From Priapulus caudatus (Eukaryota; Priapulida; Priapulimorpha; Priapulimorphida; Priapulidae), in NCBI RefSeq assembly GCF_000485595.1, contig NW_014577090.1:384165-414420 (forward strand): a stretch of 30,256 nt of DNA. Reading direction: 5' to 3'. Below, one piece after another: positions 21,476-30,256 of this stretch. The position numbers and the translations under genes are program-made. Every line of letters begins with the position of its first letter. Within the stretch, counting starts at the first letter, position 1. The notes under the pieces were generated by a model. That model was given only the letters and a program-made list of their open reading frames with translations, made no database searches and was not told the DNA's origin.

Positions 21476-22068
21476 TTATATCGGGTAGAGCTACTTCTAT
21501 TCTAAGATTTACAGGCAGTTGACCCATCCATCAGAACGTCTGGTCACGGGTCAGGGGCAGAAGATTTAATGTTTTCCTTATTTACTGACATTATTCACTA
21601 ATTAAAGTACAACTTGAACTACAAGTACAACTAGTACAAGTTAAAACAACGTGTGAGAACCGATGCGCAGCAAACGCAACAACTGCTCAGTTTAGTCAAA
21701 GATTGGTACTGAGACGGCTCTGGTCACTTGGCATCAATGGCTCGTGACGGTGTCGGTGACGGTGTACCAAAACATATTTTTTACTCTGTAGTGTAGGTAC
21801 TCACACAAATAGTCACAGTCACAAGACTACAAAAGCAACAGTCACGACTAACTAAGGCTTGCTATTTGCTAATCATCATAATTCCCTGCAAAACTGCTTA
21901 ATACTTTATACCTGCTTTGTCTACCGTGTCTTCTCTCTTCTTTACTCTCTTGACTACTGTACTGTGTACACCGCTAATGTTATTAACTTTAATCGTAGTG
22001 TTCTAGAAAAATATAAGATAAGGTAAACGGGTTGTTGTCATACTTGCCAGAACACTCACTCCTGCTAT

Positions 22069-22166
22069 TAGACTGGTACCCGGTCCCACCTCTCGGCTTA
22101 TTTACTCGATGGGTAATCGAGGCCTCGAAGCATCGAGTAATCGAGGTGGGAGCGAGTACCAGTCTA
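22069..22166. mobile_element. Foldback element, TAGACTGGTAC family, copy 2
   Basis: Same termini (TAGACTGGTACCC and GAGCGAGTACCAGTCTA) and similar inner ATTACTCGAT arms as copy 1. Flanked by the 9-bp direct repeat TCCTGCTAT (22060-22068 and 22167-22175). It sits immediately upstream of the presumed UCHL3 promoter. Confidence 0.9.
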
Positions 22167-22175
22167 TCCTGCTAT

Positions 22176-22272
22176 TAGCAGCGCCATCTAATGGCGAAAA
22201 TATCGATTATTTAGAGCAGGGTGGGCAACATCTATGATCTGACAGTACACGGCTAGTCGGCTACACGCAGAA
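22176..22272 (+). promoter_or_regulatory. Candidate UCHL3 core promoter / 5' UTR
   Basis: The roughly 100 bp before the UCHL3 start codon contain CGCCAT-CTA-ATGGCG (22182-22196), an inverted pair of YY1-like half sites. The region starts immediately after the right target duplication of a foldback element (22069-22166), so that insertion landed right upstream of the presumed promoter. No TATA box is seen. The transcription start is not determinable here. Confidence 0.35.
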
Positions 22273-25200
22273 ATGGCTAATAAAGCGAGGTGGTTGCCGC
22301 TGGAGTCGAACCCAGAAGTATGTATATCTGTGAAAATACAGCGAGTTTATCTAACTTGTGTAAAAATGTCGTAGTATAGTATATCATAGCTATTGTTTTG
22401 GGTAATTTGAGAATGTCTAGCCCTGAACATGCGAGAAATATTGTTCAATTTCGACCCCGCCATCACTGTGATGTGTATCGCGGCAATGAGTCATCAGACA
22501 TCAGCAGTCGCCAGTCTAGCTCTAGTACTATAGCTCCAAGAAACGGTATCGCTAGGGTTAGGATACCTGTATAGACAATCCGTCGCACAGCCTGGTCGGG
22601 CTATAGTACTATAGCCCGCGGATAGCTGCCGCAGGTCTATATAGCCCGCTATCCGCGGGCTATAGTACTACTACTAGAGCTATCGCCAGTCCGCCTAGCG
22701 CTGATAGGGTCTATGTTCCCCAGGGTACTGCTGGAACGTACCCTGCATGGTAACTATCTAGCTGATATGGTTAGGGTTAGGGTTAGTGTTAGAGTTAGGG
22801 AGTAGGCGTAGGCGACTCCCTAGACTCGTTAGTGGAGTAGGCGAGGTACGGTCCGGCATATTAGATAGTAGTAAATTAGTATCAGAGTACGTTCTGGTAT
22901 ACCGGACCGTACCCAGGGTACGTTCCGGCAGTATCCTGGGGGACATAGACCCTATCAGCCCTACTAGCGGTATATTTAATTTTGGAATAGAAGGGTTATT
23001 TTTATGACGCATATCGTCTAAATTGTCAATGTACTGTAACTGTTTACCTACACGAAAAAACACTATAGTGCCACATACTTTGTTTACACTGTCACTGTAT
23101 CCTGTGTATGGCATACTATCAGAACGGAACGTACATAATGTTCTATAACTTTTATTGGTTATCGAATTTTGATTCGTTGTTTTCATTTTTTGCAGGTTTT
23201 TAACAAGGTGAGAATTCGTGATTTGCAGAAAGTTTTAGGGAAGTGACACTGTGACAGCTATAGCCACTTGCAATTATCCTTGTACCTGCTTATTATTCAT
23301 ATTAGTGTTATAGTTATATCAAATTACAGCTGAATAAATTAAAATAATGAAGCTTGATTCACTAACTAAAATCATAATTAAATATAATGCCATTATTATT
23401 GATGCAATGATGGGCTGTTAAATCGTCTTTAATTCAACAATACATAAAAATATACTAACTCATGTAAGAGCTATATAGATCAGTTTCTTTGCCATCATTG
23501 TACAATGAGGCACATTGATGTGCACCGAAACAGCAAGAACGTTTTAGATTTGTGTGGCTTTGTTCATGTAATGGCATCTCTGGGAGAGCCAGCGCATGGT
23601 TGTGGCTAGCCGCTACTGTCTGGGGGCAAAGCCAGGCAGTATTGATCTGTCAACCTGCACTGATTCATCATGGCCATGGGTGCGTGCTTAGCATGCCTGG
23701 TGATGTGTTAGCGACAGTAGACAGGGCTGTCTCGCCATGAACTCAGACTAGGTAGCAACCAAGTATCCATGATCCAAGAAGAGACAGGCTATCTCCCATA
23801 TATCATATTGATGCAACTGGCATTTATCAAGTAGCTTTCTACAATGCTAGAACTCCTATCAATTGATTATATAGAAGAAAATTGCCATTTGTTTTGGAAA
23901 CAATTGGGACAGGATATATACCCATTTCATTCTATAAAACATATAGAAGTGCATTTCATGTGTGAGATTGAACTGAAGATGTTTATTTTTTAAATCAAAA
24001 TTTGTTTACCAACATTGTTAATCTTGTGTTGCTAACATTGCAAACATAGTGAGGTGCATCACTGACTAGTAACTATAATGCTTGTCATATAGGAATATCT
24101 CCTAGAACATTCTGAATCAATGCAAGCTAAGTAATGTATTGAGGCGTGGCGTGCACGTTATAATTCTATAGTATCATTCTAGCTTTTGGTTTTTGTGGTG
24201 GTTGCATGCAGTATGTGAGCAACCTAGGAGTGAGCAATCTGCCCGGGGAGTGGCAGTTTGTCGACGTCTGGGGTCTGGAACCGGATTTGCTGGCCACCGT
24301 ACCACACCCAGTCGGTGCGGTTCTACTCCTCTTCCCCATCAAGGATTCCGTAAGTCTTCCAGCGAACCCCTTGCAGAGGAAATCTCACTGCCTCACAAAA
24401 AATGTTGTGACAAATTTTGTTGTGTGTTTATGTGATGGAAAAAATGCTTTCACTAAATATCTCCTTGAGAGAACGGTCCTCTTGACAAAAAACATCATCA
24501 ACATAGCAAACAGCCTGGGGCTGTTACAGAACAGAAAACCTGATTGTTATAATGAATTGCATTTGTGAGCAATAAGATAAAAAACGAAATAATGTCTGAT
24601 TTGAATTTGCATCAAGCTGAAACCTTTTAGGTAATGAAGTGATTTAAATTCTATCAAGTTTGAAAGCAACTTTTCTGTCGCGAAGATGCAGGTTATAACA
24701 CTAAGCTCTGTGCACTGAGTCATTTGTGTCGCATGGGCATGCCATAGCAACTGCAATCTACAATGCTGGGCACAGTATTGATTTACAGAGAGTAACGACT
24801 GTATATGCTTGCTGCTCAGTATACTGAATGGTGCAAGAAGGAACAGGAGAGGCTTGCTGCAGCCAAGCAAACAGTAAGCAACAAGCTCTACTACACCAAG
24901 CAGACGGTTGGTAAGTGCTGCCATCTAGCATTACGTAAAAGTACTTAGAGTGGAGGTTTACCACTTTTTAAGACTGTTTTTCTAACAAATATGTGACTGG
25001 AAACGTTTTGGGAGATCGTGAAAATCTCCTGATATGTCCAAAATTGATTTACAGGAAGTAATTAAATCTAACGTTATTTTTCTGTCTTTTACTTTGTGCA
25101 TTTCTGTTAAAATCCATGCTCGTCTCTTCCACTTGTTACGTTTTGATCTGTTCCGTCTGTTCCTCTCCATTTCATTCCTGTCACGGTGTGTGATGATATA

Positions 25201-26768
25201 TTCATGCCGGTAACGACTGCAACGTGCCACCTTTAGCGACAGTGTCGCGCACACGTTACTGCTAGCGACCGTGTAACGCACACGCGCCTCACGTTTCCCT
25301 GGCTTCGCGCAGGCAACGCGTGCGGAACCGTGGCGCTCATCCACGCACTCGCGAACAACGTCGACAAGCTGAAGTTGACCAGCGACGGCAAGTTAAAGAG
25401 GTTCCTTGACGCCACCATCAAGCTCGACCCCGAGGCCAGGGCTGCGTACCTTGCGACCGACTCGGTAAGTTCCGTCGCCGTTGCCGCACGAAAAACATAA
25501 CTGACACCCCGCCTCGACGAGGGGTCTTGATCGACCGAACATCTTGTTTCTAGATTGTTGCCGGGGCGACGATCGTGATAGGTGGCATTTTAGTGGGAAA
25601 TCATGGGAGGTTTCGTTCGAGCCAATGATGGGTGCCGCCTTCGGATTGCAATTTGTTGCGTGCAATTTTTAAGTCGTCACCATGGTAATTTTTGTAGGTG
25701 GCATTCGGGAGAGGAATTAAGGGTAGCTTTTTAACTGCTGTGACAGTATGCAGCGTATTCAGCCTCTTGCATGCATCGAAGAGTCTAGATTGTATGAGTA
25801 AAAGTAAGAAGTAAAGTAGAAGTAAAAGAGTCTTATTGTACAGTGAAGCTGTGTAGTATAGTACAGTAATCTCTACACTGTTTCTCTTATGCAGGACATT
25901 TGCTCTGCTCATGAAGAAAGTGCTCAAGAGGGACAGACAGAGGTAACTGCCCCTGCGTGATATTACATGCTGTTACGCAGCTGTGTCTACTAACTATTAC
26001 CTTCGTCATATGTTAACCACCGACATGTGTCTACGTTTATACTGCTATACATACATGCTCCTCTGTCCAGCACAAGCAGTACTTTACAAGCGCTGCTCTG
26101 TTGCCACCCAACCTCATCTGCAAATTAATTCAAGTTGGTGATATGCCTTTAATGGGTCTTTCGTGCTGACCAAGAGGTTGCATTAGACAAGTTTTTTTGT
26201 CTTCTAAATTTTCATGAATTAATTAAAGGAATGTAGGCAATAAGAATTTGATTGGTGGTATGATACGTGGTCACATTCTTCATAACTGTAAGACCTTTTT
26301 GTCGCTGCTGTAAACAGGCGCCCTCTGCTGACCAAGAAGTAACTCCACACTTCGTGGCCATGGTTGAAGTGGAAGGCCACCTTTATGAGCTTGGTATGTT
26401 TGTAGGCAGTTTTACATGTTACACACATCAAGTTGGTACATTTATTCAACTCATTAAACTAATTTTAGCTGATTCTGCTCATTATGATGTAAAAGATATA
26501 CTAATAAAATGTATTTTACTATTTTGGATTAATCTGAAAATTATTTTATATGATGAAATGAAATCTAATGACATTATTGGAATGTGTGTATGTGATGGCT
26601 TTAAGATCCCATCCTATGTTGGTTTTTAACAGCAGTGAAAGTAAAGGCGAGCAGTGATCAGAAGCATCTAGTGTGTTGGCAGATTATTTGTAATGATGTT
26701 TGGTTTTAGATGGAAGGAAACCTGGCCCCGTTAACCATGGTCCGTCATCTCCCGAAACGCTACTGCAG
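22273..26768 (+). CDS. UCHL3: Ubiquitin carboxyl-terminal hydrolase, UCHL3/UCHL1 type, 8 coding exons, C-terminus missing from window
   Basis: Cysteine deubiquitinase of peptidase family C12. Coding exons: 22273-22317, 23196-23207 (12-nt microexon), 24212-24349, 24820-24910, 25313-25464, 25895-25942, 26318-26393, 26710-26768. All borders are GT-AG and phases match, giving 207 aa. The start [15 protein letters not shown] matches human UCHL3 (RWLPLEANPE). Other blocks are [80 protein letters not shown] and [13 protein letters not shown]. The catalytic set is intact: oxyanion Gln93, Cys99, His173, Asp188, each human UCHL3 position plus four. The C-terminal strand (human DAIEVCKKFMERDPDE and following, 27 residues) is not found before 30256, so the last intron probably exceeds 3.4 kb. 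I favour UCHL3 over UCHL1 because of the longer N-terminus and the GHLYELDGRKP block. Confidence 0.95.
22517..22682. mobile_element. TAGCTCTAG family, copy 3 (166 bp, with internal filler)
   Basis: Starts TAGCTCTAGTACTATAGC and ends CTAGAGCTA, flanked by the 9-bp direct repeat TCGCCAGTC (22508-22516 and 22683-22691). Inside, about 65 bp of unrelated sequence follows the left end. Then comes a second foldback with the GCTATAGTACTATAGCCCGC arm. It is in UCHL3 intron 1. Confidence 0.88.
22692..22972. repeat. Composite foldback in UCHL3 intron 1 with TTAGGG-like run
   Basis: Outer arms of about 50 bp (GCTGATAGGGTCTATG on the left; its inverse CATAGACCCTATCAGC at 22950-22965) continue into GGAACGTACCCTG. 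An inner inverted pair GGTACGGTCCGG / CCGGACCGTACC surrounds 22846-22915. Between them, 22769-22800 reads GGTTAGGGTTAGGGTTAG and decays to GTGTTAGAG. No clear target duplication. Confidence 0.75.
23196..23207 (+). CDS. UCHL3: 12-nt microexon of UCHL3 (Val-Phe-Asn-Lys)
   Basis: A TTTTTTGCAG acceptor is followed by GTTTTTAACAAG and then a GTGAGA donor. Phase is 0 on both sides. With it, the protein reads NPE-VFNK-YVSNLGV, which aligns without gaps to human UCHL1 NPEMLNKVLSRLGV. Without it, four residues of the conserved first helix are lost. No other sequence in the 1.9 kb between exons 1 and 3 fills this gap as well. Confidence 0.85.
23208..24211 (+). other. UCHL3 intron between the microexon and the third coding exon
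   Basis: AT-rich, with no recognisable element or RNA gene. A 62-codon open frame around 23552 has no features of a gene. Confidence 0.6.
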
Positions 26769-28442
26769 GTGAATATGCCTTTTTTGTCCAACAGGTGGCG
26801 GTACGAGCCTATATATTCTATAAGGCTTATTCTGGATGTCACTGTCAGTTTCACTGTATCAGTATCAGTATCAGTCCCTTTTTCCTTTACTCTGAGTGAA
26901 GGAGTGAGTGCTGTGTGTATATACTACTAGTGTTGATGTCTCCCGACTACTAGTACGTGTTTTTTTTTAATTTTTAAATGCATGCAGATGGTAACTCAAA
27001 ATATTTGGATGAAAAAATAACGTAGTCGAGCGTATATTTGGCGACGGCGGTGGCATTCTGCGTGTTATGCATTACGGTATGAGGAAAACGATAACATAAC
27101 GGACGCCAGCTGGTTGCCGCTCTTCACGGAATTCTTTCAGAAATTGTTTCGCTATCCGCGGCGACTCATTTCTCTCGCCGTTGAAGTAAATCGTACTTGG
27201 CAAAACGAGTTGCAGCTGTTCATCCTGTCGCCCTGGGCCGGCAGAAGCCGGCAAGCAGCAGCAGAGGGCGCGGCGCGCGGAGCCGGGTTGCTCAGGGTAA
27301 CTTCCGTTGTTTTCCCCGGTGACCCGACCTGTAGCTTTCGCGGCTCTCCGATTTCGCGCAGCTGAGTTGAATTCTTTGGCGGAGGAAAAAAACAGAGGCG
27401 CACGTGTTGCGATGCCCATAATCGGTGGATTACCACCGCTAGCCGTCGGCTATCTGAGGGCCACACGTAGCTAATCGAGTCCAGCCAGAACGAGAATTTA
27501 AAAAACAACAGCAAGCGGTCACGGTCGAGTACAGTGAGCCGGCTACCTGACCACTCGCATCGTTGGAAACTCTCCGTGGCAATGTCACTCAAGAGCCGTG
27601 TTCGCAGCTGGAGAAAATGCGACTTAAGAAGACGAGCTTTGGTGTGCCTGTTTCCTTCTTTAGTATTTTCCCGCTTTAACCTAGAATAGAGAGTGCACGA
27701 GATTTGTTAGCAGTCGTTTGGCGCAGGGAGGATGTGTGTAGTGGGGGGTGACCGGCTTTTCCTATCATATCCTTGTCATGTGCGCAGGAAACTAAGAGAT
27801 AATCATTTCCTTGCTGTTCGCCTGACCGGCAGAGCGGTGCTAGGTTTCCGAATAGAAAAACGAATGCTATGTTGTTGTATAATGAAGAGTCGAGTGTAAA
27901 ACAGTGTGTCACAATGTGTTTTACGAGTGGCCTGTTCTTTTGGCTGACTGCCTGGGGAGTAATCGTACAAGATAGTATACCCTTTTTGATTACCGATGAC
28001 TCTTTCTTTATGCTTTGGTTGAAACTGTCTTGATTAAAGTGAATTTGAAAAAAGTTGGAATTTGATGCTCAGTGGCTGCCACGTGCAGCTACCCCGGTTT
28101 CTTCCTCCGAGGCAGCTGTGGTTGTCCCATGAATTTTATCGCATTTTCAATGCGAAATCAACAATAAATATATCACGTGAACTACATGCTTTATGTGCTC
28201 CTAAATTTTACCTATTCGTACGACTCGCAATGGATTTTAGACAATAATCGTGTTGATAGTCTATGAGCACGAGAGTGGCGTAACTAGGGCCCGGGAGCGA
28301 ATCCAGTCGCTGGCAAGTCTTGGCAGGGCGATGTATTTTGTCACAGGGTTAGGAGGTCGTCACCCAGTTTCCTGTTCAGCGATTGAGGCAGAGCGTAACC
28401 CTATCAGCAGGCGCCCCGTCGTGTGGGCTAGACGGCCGCCTG

Positions 28443-28720
<278 letters not shown>

Positions 28721-29849
28721 AGTGTATACAACCGTGATTCGCTCCAGCTGGCGGCAGGCGGGTGGGAGTCAGTCTAGAGCGGTGGATCGGCACTTGGAAT
28801 AGTGAGCTGATTGATGAATGGAGCGGAGTGAATGAGTGGCAGAGGCAGCCGGCCCAGTTTCCTTCCCTCACTCGCTCGCTCGCTCGAGTTGACGGTCGTT
28901 TTACAGTGAATGAAAAAAAGGAAGGAGGTCATAAAATGAAAAACGAGTTTAATGCGATTGGGAAGTTGCTGCAGTAGCAGGTCGCAGCGTGCAACAAATC
29001 CAACCAGCGGGTGCTAGCCGTTGACTAATGGAAATTGCCACGAGAGAGTCAACAGAAATTTTCAACGGGGTCATCGCAAAGGCGATGTTCTTCTGCCGTC
29101 AGTGTGGAAGTCTGCGAGATCTATTCGCGTGTGATGATCTCGTGCTAGTACGATCCAGTACAACGTAGACGTTCACTGTGTATAGTTTTATTAAATTTGA
29201 ACGTAGGTAGCCTGTAGGCTTCACACGATCGTACGTGGCGTAGCGGTCACTCACTCACTCACGCCCGTACGCGCGCAATTCGCCTTTAGTAATTAAGCTG
29301 TTGGCTGTTGATAAGGCGGCAGTGAAAGTATGCTGTATTGATCTTTCGATTTTTCCGCGCGGCGCGTTGACAGAAGAGCCGACGGGCGGGCGCTGTGAAG
29401 TTTTGCGCAAAAAAGGCGCGCGAAACAGAGCGATCGGTTTTCGCGCCCCACGGAGTGCATCCCAAAATAACGCCTGGGCCGAGCCAAACAAATGCCCATC
29501 GCGGCTAGCGCGGCTCCCCCTCTAGACCGGCACCGCGTCTCCGCACTGCGGTATGAGCTGTGTGCGGAGAGAGTACTAGTGGACCAGTCTATGTTTCTCG
29601 TCGCACGCTGCTCTTCGCCACCCACGCGCGCGCGCGCTCTGATCCTCTCCCGCGTCTCTACCCTGCATCAAAGCACTGATGCGGCGATGCAGTCGTCATG
29701 GTAACACACGTTCCAGCTTCCGTTGCCCCTAGCACCTCGTCATCACTAGAGCGCATTTCGATTAAGCGATGACGACGACTTGATAATAGGGATGATTTTA
29801 TACATCGCAATAAGGAACTTGGGAGGAATATCTTATGTCGTCCTGCGTG

Positions 29850-29874
29850 TATATATATATATATATATATATAT
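29850..29874. repeat. TA microsatellite
   Basis: (TA)n tract, followed by two copies of TATGAATGTATGTT (about 29887-29936). Confidence 0.9.
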
Positions 29875-30145
29875 AATTATAATAATGTATGAATGTATGT
29901 TACGTGGCCCCGCATGTATATATATGAATGTATGTTGTGTTTGTTATGTAACTTGCGGTGCGGGGGTCGATGGGTGGGAATCGTCCGCATAGCGTTCACT
30001 CTCGCCTGCCGCAGGGTGCGATGCTAGCAGGCGTCGTCATGCGCTGATGAATGAGCGATGCGATGGTTTGCGTTGACTGGCACACTCACGCGCTCTAGAG
30101 TCACTCTCTACTCTACGTGGGGCTCGTGTGACTCACCCTGGCATC

Positions 30146-30256
30146 ATTTGCGTACACACACACGCACGCACGCATGCATGTACACACGCACACAGGCACG
30201 CACACGCACACGCGCACGCACGCGCACACACACACACACACACACACGCATATATA
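30146..30256. repeat. CA/CG-rich simple repeat at window end
   Basis: Interrupted (CA)n with CG and GCATG variants, running to the edge of the window. Confidence 0.9.

Larger units (their letters stand above)
20546..22068. other. VAMP7-UCHL3 head-to-head intergenic region
   Basis: Presumed to hold the VAMP7 promoter close to 20546. Otherwise it contains the hAT-like element at 21103-21424 and the perfect palindrome at 21430-21475. Nothing else is recognised. Confidence 0.6.

Noticed and set aside
22305-22316. tRNA B-box-like word on the minus strand
   Set aside because: It is in UCHL3 coding exon 1; no A box or cloverleaf surrounds it.
22758-23186. 142-codon minus-strand frame in UCHL3 intron 1
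   Set aside because: Its C-terminal half reads through the foldback and TTAGGG-like run; the rest has no recognisable motif.
24206-24568. Start of UCHL3 at an in-frame ATG before YVSNLGV
   Set aside because: That ATG lies in the intron acceptor; the true start is 22273, since [10 protein letters not shown] and the microexon restore the conserved N-terminus.
27152-27592. 146-codon minus-strand frame in the CpG-rich patch
   Set aside because: Composition follows GC-rich DNA that lacks stop codons by chance; no domain is recognisable.

Overview
This is nuclear DNA from an animal, most likely a non-vertebrate metazoan. The evidence is spliced genes with GT-AG introns, a metazoan-type integrin-linked kinase (ILK), very strong similarity to human orthologues, long repeat-filled introns and many kinds of DNA transposon. 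I cannot name the phylum from the sequence alone. There are no bacterial operons, CRISPR arrays, rRNA or recognisable tRNA genes.

Four conserved genes can be reconstructed exon by exon. From left to right: (1) ILK, minus strand, first two coding exons only (10076-9988 and 978-813), the rest lying beyond the left edge. (2) RRP8 (nucleomethylin, an rRNA-processing methyltransferase), plus strand, complete in seven coding exons (10643-16623, 517 aa). (3) VAMP7 (longin R-SNARE), minus strand, complete in seven coding exons (20545-17813, 220 aa). (4) A UCHL3/UCHL1-type ubiquitin C-terminal hydrolase, plus strand, eight coding exons (22273-26768, 207 aa) including a 12-nt microexon. Its C-terminal exon is not in the window. 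ILK and RRP8 are head to head with only 566 bp between their start codons, the same arrangement as in human (11p15.4). RRP8 and VAMP7 are tail to tail. VAMP7 and UCHL3 are head to head, 1.7 kb apart.

The rest is introns and intergenic DNA, dense in mobile and repetitive DNA. The 9-kb ILK intron 1 holds a G-rich minisatellite flank, a possible small nested gene (2903-1861), two hAT-type elements with perfect 8-bp target duplications, palindromic elements with 9-bp target duplications and a long CT tract. RRP8 intron 1 is largely a stack of foldback elements. UCHL3 intron 1 holds further foldback DNA with a short TTAGGG-like run. The last 3.4 kb (26769-30256) is CpG-rich in part and simple-repeat rich, with no gene I can support.

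The most unusual signal is a set of foldback and terminal-inverted-repeat elements that begin TA/TAG or are wholly palindromic and are flanked by 9-10 bp direct duplications. At least seven insertions can be delimited to the base. This suggests a Mutator-like or related transposase. A second, separate set consists of 29-46 bp loop-poor palindromes sharing TATCAGG-like ends.
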